Part shown: in pieces, positions 8,330 through 17,495 of the stretch | Numbering within the stretch: the first letter of the stretch is position 1 | How the letters are laid out: the number at the start of each line of letters is the position of its first letter | From: Phenylobacterium sp. | Lineage (GTDB): Bacteria; Pseudomonadota; Alphaproteobacteria; Caulobacterales; Caulobacteraceae | Direction of reading: 5' to 3' | Assembly (NCBI RefSeq): GCF_004297125.1 | Contig: NZ_SCVD01000016.1 | Span: forward strand, 1 to 64,000 | DNA: 64,000 bases | The notes under the pieces: generated by a model | What the model saw: only the letters and a program-made list of their open reading frames with translations | Databases searched by the model: none | Told to the model about the DNA's origin: nothing | Program-made: the position numbers and the translations under genes

Positions 8330-9058
8330 TCAGCGGCTTGGCATTCCATGCCCGTCGGGCGCCGCGTGGGCCTCGGCCTTCAGGGCGGCGAGGTCCAGGA
8401 TGCGGATCGACCGGTAGCCGAGGGCGACCAGGCCGCGATCGCCGAGGCGGCGAAGATGGACGGCGACGGTCTGCCGGGATGTTCCGACGATGCTGGCGAC
8501 GTCCTCATGGCGCAGGGCCAGATCGTGTTCGGCTCTCCCTTGCTTCCGCGTGAGGCTCAGAAGGGCGTAGGCGATCTGCGCGCTCAGCGGTTGGGTCAAG
8601 GTTCGCCCGGCGAACGCCATGGCCGCCCGGTGCCGTCGCGAGGCGAGACGCGCCATGGCGCGGACGAAGGTCGGATCGTCGCGCATCACCCGCTCAGCGT
8701 CCGCCTGTGGCAGGTGCGCGATCCGGGTGGGACCCGTGCAGATGGCGTCGTTCAGGCGGGGGCGACCGTCCAGCGTCGAGATCTCGCCGAACCAGTCCCC
8801 GGCCTCCGCCACATGGTTCAGGAGCTGCTGTCCGCCGGGAAAGCGCATGACCAGCCGCACCTGTCCTCGCACCACGCCGTAGAGCCCGTCCGGCGGATCG
8901 CCGGTCCGGAAGATCGACCGCCCGTCGTCGAGATCGCGCACCCGGATCGAACTCAGGAAGCGGGACCGCAGGTCCGCCGGGAAGCTCGCCAGCCAGGGGC
9001 TCGTATCCATCGGCGGGGCCGCGGTTGGTGATGCTGCTGACATGTGTGGATCCGCCAT
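8330..9058 (-). CDS. Crp/Fnr-family transcriptional regulator
   Basis: The 242-residue protein has an N-terminal cyclic-nucleotide-binding-like beta-roll (about residues 20-135; FRTGDPPDGLYGVVRGQVRL, AGDWFGEIS). A linking helix and a C-terminal Crp-type winged helix (about 165-230; HEDVASIVGTSRQTVAVHLRRL) follow. The ligand Arg-Thr pair of classical Crp is not evident and there is no Fnr cysteine set, so the effector is unknown. Starts at 9058 and 9043 are both possible. The gene is divergent from the first GH172 gene with 75 bases between them, so it might act on that promoter, but motif 1 there is not a Crp-type site. Confidence 0.8.
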   Translation of the reverse strand: MADPHMSAASPTAAPPMDTSPWLASFPADLRSRFLSSIRVRDLDDGRSIFRTGDPPDGLYGVVRGQVRLVMRFPGGQQLLNHVAEAGDWFGEISTLDGRPRLNDAICTGPTRIAHLPQADAERVMRDDPTFVRAMARLASRRHRAAMAFAGRTLTQPLSAQIAYALLSLTRKQGRAEHDLALRHEDVASIVGTSRQTVAVHLRRLGDRGLVALGYRSIRILDLAALKAEAHAAPDGHGMPSR

Positions 9059-9100
9059 ATCTGCATAAGAAGCCGGTCATTGACCCGGGAAGTTGTAGTG

Positions 9101-9112
9101 CTAGCATGTCAG
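9101..9112. promoter_or_regulatory. Motif-1 operator upstream of the first GH172 gene
   Basis: CTAGCATGTCAG matches the palindrome CTAACATGTTAG at 10 of 12 positions. It ends 21 bases before the GH172 start codon. Similar sites precede the ABC operon, the GntR gene and fucU. Confidence 0.6.
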
Positions 9113-9133
9113 TAAGCAAGAGGGAGGCGGGGT

Positions 9134-10402
9134 ATGGGCGAGCGGTGGCGGATGTCGATGGCGGCGGCGGTGGGGGCCCTCGCCCTTGTGGCGGCCGGCG
9201 TGGCGGGAGCCGCGCCCGCGCCGGGCGTGAGCCAGCTCTTCGAGGTCACCACGGCCCAGACGCGGTCGATCAGCCCTGAGAACCTGACCGGCCAGAAGGG
9301 CGGCGGCGCCAAGCTGGAGGCCAAGGACGGGACGGCGTCCTATGCCGCGGCCGAACTCGGCAAGGGCTGGAAGGTCAATCCCTATGTCCACGTCCCGCCG
9401 GGCCAGACGATCAACCTGGGCGAGGCGGCCGGCCCCGGCATGATCAACCACATATGGATGACCCTGGGCGGCCTGGCGGAATACCGGTCGGCGATCCTGC
9501 GCGTCTATTGGGACGGCGAGAAGACGCCATCGGTGGAGGCGCCCGTCGGCGATTTCTTCGCGGCGGGCTGGGGACGCGGCGCAGAACCGATCATCGATTC
9601 GGCCGTCGTGGCCGTGACGCCGGGCAGCGGCTTCAACAGCTTCTGGCAGATGCCCTTCCGCAAGAATTTCCGCATGACTCTGGAGAACCGCAGCGGAAAG
9701 CCGCTGCGGATCTACTACCAGATCAACTACGCGCTGCAGCCTGTGTCGGCCGGGGCTGGCTACTTTCACGCCCAGTTCCGGATGGTGGATCGCCTGAAAG
9801 CCAAGGACGTCTACACGATCCTCGATGGTGTCTCGGGGCGCGGCCAGTACGTGGGCACCTATATCGGCCATGGCGCCTTCAGCCCCGGTTGGTGGGGCGA
9901 AGGCGAGGTCAAGTTCTACATGGACGGCGACAAGGACTATCCGACCATCGCCGGCACGGGGGAGGAGGACTACTTCCTCGGCTCGTACATCTATGTGAAG
10001 CGCGGCGCCGACGGTCGGCGGCGGGAGGTCAACTATTCGACCCACTACGCCGGCTTCTACGCGCTGAAGCCGGCTGAGGTGGACGGCGACTACTTCCGCG
10101 CCGACGGCGAGCGTCGCTACGGCCAGTATCGCTGGCACGTGCTGGATCCGATCCGCTTCCAGAAGGATCTGCGGGTGACGATCCAGAGCCTCGGTTGGAC
10201 GGACGCCTCGCCAAAGCGGGAGGCCGGCAACGGCCGCTACCTGCCGCTCGAGGATTCCCTCGCCTCGGTGGCCTATTGGTATCAGCTCGAACCGCACGCG
10301 CCGTTCCCCATCCTACCCGCAGACGCAGCCATGCAGATCGCACCGGCGCGCGGCGGAGCGACGTCGGGCGCAACCGGTGGGACGGGACCTAGTCAGCCCT
10401 GA
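9134..10402 (+). CDS. Secreted DUF2961/GH172 glycoside hydrolase (probable alpha-D-arabinofuranosidase type)
   Basis: The ATG at 9134 follows GGGAGG by 6 bases. A signal peptide (AAAVGALALVAAGVAGAAPA) opens a 422-residue exported protein. The DUF2961 marks are all present: SISPENLTGQKGGG, GMINHIWMT, AILRVYWDGEK, PVGDFF, PGWWGEGEVKFY and GTGEEDYFLGSY. Glu256 and Glu277 are 21 residues apart, the spacing remembered for the nucleophile and acid/base of characterised GH172 enzymes. GH172 members cleave alpha-D-arabinofuranosides or alpha-D-fructofuranosides. The motif-1 operator upstream links it to the pentose genes at 21.6-32.7 kb. Linkage specificity cannot be read from sequence. Confidence 0.88.
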   Translation: MGERWRMSMAAAVGALALVAAGVAGAAPAPGVSQLFEVTTAQTRSISPENLTGQKGGGAKLEAKDGTASYAAAELGKGWKVNPYVHVPPGQTINLGEAAGPGMINHIWMTLGGLAEYRSAILRVYWDGEKTPSVEAPVGDFFAAGWGRGAEPIIDSAVVAVTPGSGFNSFWQMPFRKNFRMTLENRSGKPLRIYYQINYALQPVSAGAGYFHAQFRMVDRLKAKDVYTILDGVSGRGQYVGTYIGHGAFSPGWWGEGEVKFYMDGDKDYPTIAGTGEEDYFLGSYIYVKRGADGRRREVNYSTHYAGFYALKPAEVDGDYFRADGERRYGQYRWHVLDPIRFQKDLRVTIQSLGWTDASPKREAGNGRYLPLEDSLASVAYWYQLEPHAPFPILPADAAMQIAPARGGATSGATGGTGPSQP

Positions 10403-10425
10403 GCGGCCAACGACCTTGTCTGAAT

Positions 10426-10450
10426 TAGACAAAGAATCCAAGATGGATTA
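10426..10450. promoter_or_regulatory. Motif-2 site B upstream of the second GH172 gene
   Basis: TAGACAA-N4-TCCA-N3-TGGA-TTA. This copy has the complete TCCA/TGGA inverted repeat. It is also flanked by a TTGTC-N7-GACAA inverted repeat (10416-10432). It ends 57 bases before the GH172 start codon. Confidence 0.6.
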
Positions 10451-10507
10451 TCAATCCAAACAAGCGGTCGCGCTCATGCTGCGCGCCTGACGAAGAGGGG
10501 AAGCGGG

Positions 10508-11956
10508 ATGGGTCTGTCGATCAGCGCGCACAGGGTGGCGAAGCCTCTGGCGTTGGCCCTGGTGCTGTCGCTCGCGACGGCCAGTGCGGGCGCCCGCCCT
10601 CGGGTGGACGAACTCTATCGGCTGGAGGACAGTGAGAGCCGCTCGATCAGCCCCGAGAACCTGACGGGTGAGAAGGGAGGCGGGTCGCGCACGCCGCTGG
10701 AGAAGGGCAGCGCCGGGGTGCAGGCGACCGACCTGGGGATCGGCTGGAAGGTCAATCCTTCGATCGAAATCCCGGCCGGCGGCAAGATCGTGATGGGCGA
10801 GGCCAGCGGGCCGGGGATCATCAACCACATCTGGATGACGATCGGCGGCAAGGGCCACTACCGGTCGATGATCCTGCGCATCTACTGGGACGATGAGAAG
10901 ACCCCGTCGGTGGAGGCGCCGGTGGGCGACTTCTTCGCCGCCGCGTTCGGCAAGGAGTCCACGCCGCTGATCGATTCCGCGGTGGTCACCGTGAACCCGG
11001 AGAGCGGGCTCAACAGCTGGTGGCAGATGCCGTTTCGGAAGACGTTCCGCATCGAGCTGGAGAACCGCTCGCAGCATGTGAGCGAGGTCTACTACCAGAT
11101 CGATTACGCGCTTCAGAAGGTGCCGGCCGACGCGGCCTACTTCCACGCCCAGTTCCGCAAGCTCGACAAGGTGAAGTACAAGGAGGTCTACACCATCCTC
11201 GATGGCGTGAAGGGCCGCGGTCACTACGTCGGCACTTATCTCACGCACCTGGCCTTCAGCCCCGGCTGGTGGGGCGAGGGCGAGGTGAAGTTCTACGTGG
11301 ATGGCGACGGCGAGTTCCCGACCATCAACTACACCGGCGAGGAGGACTACTTCCTCGGCTCCTACGGCTATCGCCATCGCGGGACGGGCAAGCTGGAGGA
11401 GACCGACTTCTCCACCCTCTACGCGGGCTTCCACGCCCACAACAAGACCGACATGGCGACCCAGTACTACATGTCCGATCGCGAGCGGCGTATCGGCCAG
11501 TACCGATGGCACGTGCTGGATCCGATCCGCTTCAAATCCGACCTGCGCATCACACTCCAGTCCATGGGCTGGAAGTCGCCGCTGCGCTATCGGCTGCTGG
11601 AGGACGGCTATTCGTCGGTGGCGTTCTGGTACCAGGCCGAGCCGCACGCGGCGTTCCCGAAGCTGCCCGACGACGCCGACCTCCAGTTCAAGCCGCTGGT
11701 CGAACCGCCCCAGCCGGCCTTCATCTCGGGCGGCCCGCTGACGATCGACTCGCCCATCGAGGAGATCATGATGAGCTGGGAGGCCCGCCAACTGGTGAAC
11801 CGCGAGCTGCCCAGCCTGGCGGGACATCCCTCCTACAACGAGTTCAAGGGCATGCGGTTGAAGGACCTCCAGGGCGCGTCCGAGGGGGTGATCACCGACA
11901 AGGCCATCGCCAACATCGACGCCGGTCTGAAGGCGATGATCCCGAAGCCGCGCTAG
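10508..11956 (+). CDS. Secreted DUF2961/GH172 glycoside hydrolase, second paralogue
   Basis: This 482-residue exported protein (signal peptide to about ATASAGA) is a close paralogue of the 9134 product. They share nearly every DUF2961 motif, including PGWWGEGEVKFY and YTGEEDYFLGSY. The matching glutamates are Glu257 and Glu278, again 21 apart. It differs by a C-terminal extension of about 80 residues (after residue 400) with no signal I recognise. The start ATG follows a GGGGAAG ribosome site. The upstream site is motif 2, not motif 1, so the two paralogues appear to answer to different regulators. The APC permease gene begins 9 bases after the stop and is probably cotranscribed. Confidence 0.88.
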   Translation: MGLSISAHRVAKPLALALVLSLATASAGARPRVDELYRLEDSESRSISPENLTGEKGGGSRTPLEKGSAGVQATDLGIGWKVNPSIEIPAGGKIVMGEASGPGIINHIWMTIGGKGHYRSMILRIYWDDEKTPSVEAPVGDFFAAAFGKESTPLIDSAVVTVNPESGLNSWWQMPFRKTFRIELENRSQHVSEVYYQIDYALQKVPADAAYFHAQFRKLDKVKYKEVYTILDGVKGRGHYVGTYLTHLAFSPGWWGEGEVKFYVDGDGEFPTINYTGEEDYFLGSYGYRHRGTGKLEETDFSTLYAGFHAHNKTDMATQYYMSDRERRIGQYRWHVLDPIRFKSDLRITLQSMGWKSPLRYRLLEDGYSSVAFWYQAEPHAAFPKLPDDADLQFKPLVEPPQPAFISGGPLTIDSPIEEIMMSWEARQLVNRELPSLAGHPSYNEFKGMRLKDLQGASEGVITDKAIANIDAGLKAMIPKPR

Positions 11957-11965
11957 GGCCCGGTC

Positions 11966-13261
11966 ATGAGCGCCGAGCGCGGAAGTCTCGGGCCGGTGCT
12001 GGCCACCCTGCTGGTGGCGGGCAGCATGATCGGCTCGGGCGTCTATCTCCTGCCCGCCAGCCTGGCGTCGCTCGGCTCCATCAGCCTTCTCGGCTGGCTG
12101 GGCGCCATCGCGGCGGCCCTGGTGTTCGCGGCGGTCTTCGCCTGGCTGGCGGTGCTCGGCCGGGACGGCGGCGTCGGCTTCATCGGCAGCATCGCCACGG
12201 CGTTCGGTCCCCGGGCGGGGTTCGTGGCGGCCGTGCTCTATTGGCTGCAGGGCGTGCTGGGCAACGTCGCCCTGGCCCTGGCGGTCACCGGCTGCCTGAC
12301 CGTGCTGTTCCCGGGCCTGGCGCCCATGCATGCGACGACCGCCTGCACGATCGTGGTGACCTGGGTATTCGTCCTTCTGAACCTCGTCGGCCCCCGGCTG
12401 GTGGCGCAGATGGAGGGCTGGACCCTGCTGTTCGGCCTGGCGCCTGTCCTGGCCGCCGGCGTGTTCGGCTGGTTCTATTTCGACCCGGCGGTGTTCGCCG
12501 CCTCGTGGAACGTCAGCGGCAAGCCGGCGGGCGAGATCCTGCCCGGCGCGATCGTTCTTATCATGTGGGCGTTCCTGGGCCTGGAAAGCGCCTGCGTGGC
12601 CGCGGGCACGCTGCGCGATCCGTCCCGTACGGCGCCCATCGCCACGATCTGCGGCGTGCTGATCGCGGCCGCCGTCTATCTCTCGGCCTGTACGGCCCTC
12701 ACCGGCATCCTGTCCGCCGAGACGCTGGCGGCCTCACCGGCGCCGTTCGCCGATGCGGCGGCGCGGATGGTCGGGGGATCGCTCGCGGTCGTGGTTGCGA
12801 TCTGTGCCGCCTTCAAGGCGGCCGGGACGCTGGGGGGCTGGGTGCTCCTGACATCCACCGCGGGCCAACTCGCCGTCGAGATGCAAGCTCCGCCCAGCGT
12901 GGCGCGCGCACCGTCGAAGGCCAACTTCATCGCCAACGGCGTCCTGCTCACGGCCATCACCTTGCTGATCGCCCAGCCGTCGATCGGCAAGCAGTTCACG
13001 GTGGTCATCAACGCCGCCGTTGTCCTGATGCTGTGCGTCTACGCCCTCGCGGGGGCGGCCCTGGTGCGGCTGCGAGGCGGCGGCCAGGCGGGCTGGCGAA
13101 GGTGGGCCGCGCGCGGCCTAGGGGCGGGTTGCGTCCTGCTCATCGCCGCCGTGCTGACCAGCCAGGACGTCGGAATGCTGCTGCTCGCCCTGGTCGCTGT
13201 CGCCGGCGCATTGGCGGCCTGGCCGCTGCTCGCCGTCAGGCTGCGCCTCCGTCGAGCCTGA
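11966..13261 (+). CDS. APC-superfamily amino-acid/amine permease
   Basis: The 431-residue inner-membrane protein has about 12 hydrophobic segments. The first carries VAGSMIGSGVYLLP, the unwound glycine-rich binding helix of amino acid-polyamine-organocation transporters, closest in look to the arginine/agmatine and cadaverine/lysine antiporter group. FLGLESACVAAGTLRDPSR is the helix 6 block of the same family. It is the second gene of the motif-2-controlled GH172 operon. This suggests that an amino acid or amine accompanies the sugar in the natural substrate. The actual substrate is unknown. Confidence 0.85.
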   Translation: MSAERGSLGPVLATLLVAGSMIGSGVYLLPASLASLGSISLLGWLGAIAAALVFAAVFAWLAVLGRDGGVGFIGSIATAFGPRAGFVAAVLYWLQGVLGNVALALAVTGCLTVLFPGLAPMHATTACTIVVTWVFVLLNLVGPRLVAQMEGWTLLFGLAPVLAAGVFGWFYFDPAVFAASWNVSGKPAGEILPGAIVLIMWAFLGLESACVAAGTLRDPSRTAPIATICGVLIAAAVYLSACTALTGILSAETLAASPAPFADAAARMVGGSLAVVVAICAAFKAAGTLGGWVLLTSTAGQLAVEMQAPPSVARAPSKANFIANGVLLTAITLLIAQPSIGKQFTVVINAAVVLMLCVYALAGAALVRLRGGGQAGWRRWAARGLGAGCVLLIAAVLTSQDVGMLLLALVAVAGALAAWPLLAVRLRLRRA

Positions 13262-13310
13262 CCTTCGGAAGCTGGTCGCGTCATCGGGGCGTGATAGTTG
13301 CGTCTTGTAA

Positions 13311-13335
13311 TTGACAAAACGTCCAACTTAGACAA
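13311..13335. promoter_or_regulatory. Motif-2 site C upstream of the TonB receptor gene
   Basis: TTGACAA-N4-TCCA-N3-TAGA-CAA, ending 35 bases before the receptor start codon. TTGACA could serve as the -35 box with the TCCA/TAGA dyad in the spacer. Confidence 0.6.
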
Positions 13336-13370
13336 AATCAAAAACAACCTAGCTTCAGGGGAGGGAAACG

Positions 13371-15698
13371 ATGGCGATGCGGCGTCTCAGGGCGGTCGAA
13401 TTGATGTGTGGCGGGGCGGTGTCCCTGCTTGCGATGAACGGGGTGGCCTATGCACAGGCCGCGGGCGGGGCGGATGCGAACGAGATCGAGGCGATCATCG
13501 TCACGGCTCAGAAGCGCACCGAGAATCTGCAGGACGTGCCCCTGAGCATCCAGGCGCTGAGCCAGGAGAAGCTGGAGCGCCTGAACGCGAAGGACTTCGT
13601 GGACGTGGTGCGGCACCTGCCCGCGGTCTCGATCCGCAGCATCGTGCCGGGCGTGGGCAACATCTTCATGCGCGGGATCTCCAGCGGCCCCGATGGCGGC
13701 GCTTCCGGTTCGCTGCCCAGCGTTGGCGTCTACCTGGACGAGCAGCCGGTCACGACGATCCAGGGCACGCTGGACATCCAGATGTTCGATATCTCGCGGG
13801 TCGAGGCCCTGGCCGGCCCGCAAGGCACGCTGTACGGCGCAAGTTCGCAGTCCGGCACCTTGCGCATCATCACGAACAAGCCGGAGCCGGGGGTGACCCG
13901 GGGCCGCCTGGACGTCGAAGGCAACGCGACGTTCAAGGGCGGCGTCGGCTACTCCATCGCCGGCATGCTGAACGTGCCGATCGCCGAACAGGTGACGCTG
14001 CGCGCGGTGGCCTGGAACCGCCTGGACCCCGGCTACATCGACAATGTGCCGGCCACCCGCAAGTATGTGAGTTCAGGCATCACGATCGGCAACGCGGCGA
14101 TCGCCAAGAAGGATTTCAACGACGTCGAGGTCTCGGGCGCCCGAGCCGCGCTGCGGATCGAACTGGACGACAACTGGACGATCACGCCGCAGGCGATGAT
14201 CCAGGAGACCAAGGCCAACGGGAACACCTATCAGATCCTCGGCCGGGACCTGGAAGTCGAGCGGTTCTCCCGCGACCATCGCGACGACACCTACTGGCAA
14301 GCCGCGCTGACCGTTCAGGGGAAGGTCGGGGATCTGGATGTCACCTATGCGGGCGCTTACCTGAACCGCAAGTTCAACACCTTCTTCGACTACTCGGACT
14401 ACTCGTTCTTCTACGACACGCTGTTCGGGATGGGGCAGATCATCCGCAACAACGCGGGTCAGATGATCGATCCGTCCCAGCGGACGCATTCGGACAGCCT
14501 CTACACCCGCAACTCCCACGAGATCCGGTTCGCCACGCCGCAGGATAAGCGCCTGCGGCTGACGGGAGGGCTCTTCTACATGGAGCAGCGGCATGAGATG
14601 CGCAGCCAGTACATCATCGAGGGCCTGGCCACCTCGCTGTCGGTGACGAACTGGCCGGACACCCAGTGGCTGACAGACCAGCAGCGCACCGACCGTGACT
14701 ACGCGGCCTTTGGCGAGGTCTCGTTCGACGTGCTGCCGCAACTCACGCTGACGGGCGGGGGCCGCGTGTTCAAGGCGACGAGCCACATCGTGGGCTTCGC
14801 TGGGCTGCGGGGCAACGAGCGGGCGTGCTTCGGCCCGACCACCTTTGGCCGGGGCCCCTGCACGAACGTGGACCGCAAGGCCAAGGGCGATGGCTTCTCG
14901 CCACGGCTGAACGCCACCTGGAAAGTGGACGACGACCGCCTGCTCTACGTCACCTATTCCGAAGGCTTCCGGCCGGGCGGCATCAACCGCGCCCCCCAAT
15001 CGGCGGCCTACGAGCCCGATTATCTCAAGAACTACGAGGCCGGGTGGAAGACCACCTGGGCGAACGGCCGGCTGCGGTTCAACGGCGCGGTCTTCAACGA
15101 CAAGTGGGACGACTTCCAACTGTTCGTGCAGACGACCGCGAACATCGCCGAGGTGCGCAATGTCGGCAAGGCGCGCGTCCGGGGCTTCGAGACGGACTTC
15201 GCGGCCAAGGTGGCAGGCGGGCTCTCGATCACTGGCGCGGCCTCGGTCATCGACGCCAAGCTGCTCGAGAACTACTGTGGCCGGATCGACGCCAACGGCG
15301 ATCCGATCACCACCTGCGCCACGCCGATCTCGCCGGAGGGCGCGCGGCTGCCGCTTTCGGCGAAGTTCAAGGGTTCGCTCTCGGTGCGCTACGATTGGAC
15401 GATGGGCGACGCCAACATGTTCGTCGAAGCCACAGGCGCGCATCAGGGCTCCAGCTGGAGCAGCTTGCGGACCCGGGACCGGGTGTTGCAGGGCAAGAGC
15501 CCGGGTTTCGAGACCCTGGACCTGAGCGCCGGGGCGACCTGGGACACCTGGCGTTTGTCGGTCTATGCCCGCAACCTCTTCGACAGCCGAGGTGAACTGG
15601 CCCGCCTGACGTCCTGTCCGGCGTCGATTTGCTCGCGCATCTACCAGGTGCCGATCCGGCCGCGAAACGTCGGCCTCAAGTTCAGCTACGACTTCTAG
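13371..15698 (+). CDS. TonB-dependent outer-membrane receptor
   Basis: The 775-residue protein has a signal peptide (to about GVAYAQA, residue 27) and a TonB-box-like segment EAIIVTAQKRTENLQDVPLS. The plug domain spans about residues 50-160 (LPAVSIRSI, FMRGISSG, VEALAGPQGTLYGASSQSG). A C-terminal 22-strand-type barrel ends in an aromatic residue (KFSYDF). The ribosome site AGGGGAGGG lies before the ATG. Such receptors import glycans, siderophores or other large nutrients. Motif-2 site C and the neighbouring secreted hydrolases suggest it takes up the glycoconjugate handled by this locus. The TPR-sulfotransferase gene follows by 79 bases. Confidence 0.92.
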   Translation: MAMRRLRAVELMCGGAVSLLAMNGVAYAQAAGGADANEIEAIIVTAQKRTENLQDVPLSIQALSQEKLERLNAKDFVDVVRHLPAVSIRSIVPGVGNIFMRGISSGPDGGASGSLPSVGVYLDEQPVTTIQGTLDIQMFDISRVEALAGPQGTLYGASSQSGTLRIITNKPEPGVTRGRLDVEGNATFKGGVGYSIAGMLNVPIAEQVTLRAVAWNRLDPGYIDNVPATRKYVSSGITIGNAAIAKKDFNDVEVSGARAALRIELDDNWTITPQAMIQETKANGNTYQILGRDLEVERFSRDHRDDTYWQAALTVQGKVGDLDVTYAGAYLNRKFNTFFDYSDYSFFYDTLFGMGQIIRNNAGQMIDPSQRTHSDSLYTRNSHEIRFATPQDKRLRLTGGLFYMEQRHEMRSQYIIEGLATSLSVTNWPDTQWLTDQQRTDRDYAAFGEVSFDVLPQLTLTGGGRVFKATSHIVGFAGLRGNERACFGPTTFGRGPCTNVDRKAKGDGFSPRLNATWKVDDDRLLYVTYSEGFRPGGINRAPQSAAYEPDYLKNYEAGWKTTWANGRLRFNGAVFNDKWDDFQLFVQTTANIAEVRNVGKARVRGFETDFAAKVAGGLSITGAASVIDAKLLENYCGRIDANGDPITTCATPISPEGARLPLSAKFKGSLSVRYDWTMGDANMFVEATGAHQGSSWSSLRTRDRVLQGKSPGFETLDLSAGATWDTWRLSVYARNLFDSRGELARLTSCPASICSRIYQVPIRPRNVGLKFSYDF

Positions 15699-15777
15699 GG
15701 AGGGTTAGACGGAGCGCGATCCTCCCCCGATCCGTCTCGCGCCCGAGGCGTCCGCAGCCCAGGCTGCGGGCGCCGTC

Positions 15778-17493
15778 GTGCGTCTGCGGGCGCTGCTCGA
15801 CCGCGAGCCGGATCACCCGCACGCCTGGCGCCAGCTGGGAGATGCTTTGCTGGTCCTGGGCGAGGCGGGCGCGGCGGCGGACGCGCATCTGCGCCAGGTG
15901 GAGAACGCTGCGGGCGACCCGGAGATGCGGCAGGCGGCGCTGGCGCTGGCCGCCAATCGGCTGGACGAGGCGGAGCCCAGGCTGCGCGCCATTCTTCGGG
16001 CCCGGCCGACGGAAGTGGCGGCGATCCGCATGCTGGCGGAGCTCGCGATCCGCATCGAACGCCTGGCCGACGCGGAGGCCTTGCTGGACCGCGCCCTGGA
16101 GCTGGCCCCGGGCTTCGACGCCGCCCGATTCAACCGCGCCGTGGTCCGGCATCGGCGGGGGCGTGGGGTCGCGGCGCTGGAGGACATCGATCACCTGCTG
16201 GCGGTCTCGCCGGATCAGCTGGGTTATCGCGCCACGCGCGCGGCCATCCTCAGCCGCACGGGCGACTACGAGGCGGCCATCGCCGACTACGACCAGCTGT
16301 TGGCGCATCCGGGGCCTGCGGCGGACGCGCGGCTCTGGCTCAGCCGCGGCCACGCGCTGAAGACCATCGGCCGGCGGGACGACTGCCTGGCCGCCTACCT
16401 CCGCGCCGTGGAGCTCTCGCCGTCATTGGGCGAGGCCTGGTGGAGCCTGGCGAACCTGAAGACCCACCGGTTCGCCGCCCATGACCTGGCGCGCATGCAG
16501 GAAGGGCTCTCCGGCGCCGAGGTCAGCGACGACGACCGGATGCATCTTCATTTCGCGCTGGGGCGCGGGTTCGAGACGGCGGGCCGCCCGGCCGAGGCGT
16601 TCGATCACTACGCCCAGGCCAACGCCATGCGCAGGTCGCAGCTGCCCTACGACGCGGACGTCACCCGCGGACATGTGGCGGCCTTGTCGCGACATGTGGA
16701 CGCCCCAGCGCTGGCGGCGCGACGCGGGCAGGGCGATCCATCGCCGGACCCCATTTTCATCGTCGGTCTCCCCCGCTCGGGTTCGACCCTGCTGGAGCAG
16801 ATCCTGGCCAGCCACCCCCAGGTGGAAGGCACGATGGAACTGGCCGACATCACGACCATGGCGGCGGAGATCGAGGCGCGCACCGACGGCTCGCCGGACG
16901 CCTATGTGCGCGAGCTGCTGTCGCTGGACGCCGAGACCCTGGCCGCGCTGGGCCGGCGCTACATCGAAGGCACCCGGGTGCATCGCCGGGAGGGCGCGCC
17001 GCGGTTCATCGACAAGATGCCGAACAACTGGATGCACACGCTGCTCATCCAGCTGATCCTGCCCAACGCGTCGATCGTCGACGCCCGCCGCCACCCGCTG
17101 GACTGCGGGGTCTCCTGCTTCGTCCAGCACTTCGCGCGCGGGCAGCCGTTCGCCTACGACCTGGCGGACATTGGCCGCTACTACGCCGACTATGTGGAGC
17201 TGATGGCGCATGTGGACGCGGTGCTGCCGGGCCGCGTGCACCGGGTCTTCCACGAACGGCTGGTCGGCGATCCCGAGGGCGAGATCCGGAACCTGCTGGC
17301 CGCCTGCGGGCTGCCGTTCGACCCGGCGTGCCTGGAGTTCCATCGCAACACCCGCCCCGTCCGCACCGCCAGCGCCGAACAGGTGCGACAGCCGCTGACG
17401 GCGGAGGGCATGGGGCGGTGGCGGACGTTCGAACCCTGGCTGGAACCGCTGCGCGGGGCGCTGGGCCGCGCGCTGGACGACTATCCGGCCTGA
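15778..17493 (+). CDS. TPR-containing sulfotransferase family protein
   Basis: The 571-residue protein has several TPR units in the N-terminal half (about residues 10-290). A sulfotransferase domain follows, with the PAPS 5'-phosphosulfate loop IFIVGLPRSGSTLLEQIL near residue 325 and a 3'-phosphate block around IVDARRHPLDCGVSCF. This architecture often sits next to TonB receptors in Caulobacterales and sphingomonads, where its role is unclear. The GTG at 15778 is the only conventional start. The coding-like frame extends 23 codons further up to an ACG directly after an AGGG site, so the true N-terminus is uncertain. Its partner is presumably the receptor at 13371. Confidence 0.82.
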   Translation: MRLRALLDREPDHPHAWRQLGDALLVLGEAGAAADAHLRQVENAAGDPEMRQAALALAANRLDEAEPRLRAILRARPTEVAAIRMLAELAIRIERLADAEALLDRALELAPGFDAARFNRAVVRHRRGRGVAALEDIDHLLAVSPDQLGYRATRAAILSRTGDYEAAIADYDQLLAHPGPAADARLWLSRGHALKTIGRRDDCLAAYLRAVELSPSLGEAWWSLANLKTHRFAAHDLARMQEGLSGAEVSDDDRMHLHFALGRGFETAGRPAEAFDHYAQANAMRRSQLPYDADVTRGHVAALSRHVDAPALAARRGQGDPSPDPIFIVGLPRSGSTLLEQILASHPQVEGTMELADITTMAAEIEARTDGSPDAYVRELLSLDAETLAALGRRYIEGTRVHRREGAPRFIDKMPNNWMHTLLIQLILPNASIVDARRHPLDCGVSCFVQHFARGQPFAYDLADIGRYYADYVELMAHVDAVLPGRVHRVFHERLVGDPEGEIRNLLAACGLPFDPACLEFHRNTRPVRTASAEQVRQPLTAEGMGRWRTFEPWLEPLRGALGRALDDYPA

Positions 17494-17495
17494 CG

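Noticed and set aside
8330..9112. Crp-family protein as reader of motif 1
   Set aside because: Motif 1 lacks the TGTGA/TCACA-type halves of Crp/Fnr sites, and a motif-1 site lies directly before the GntR gene.
9101..10297. A 398-codon minus-strand frame opposite the first GH172 gene
   Set aside because: It covers the signal peptide and catalytic region of GH172 in antisense and also the operator; it is not coding-like.
10451..12331. A 626-codon minus-strand frame opposite the second GH172 and APC genes
   Set aside because: It is His/Gln/Arg-rich shadow sequence with no motif, whereas the plus strand encodes recognised families.
13241..13310. A terminator after the APC permease gene
   Set aside because: No stem with a T tract was found; the operon may end by another mechanism or run on towards the TonB receptor.
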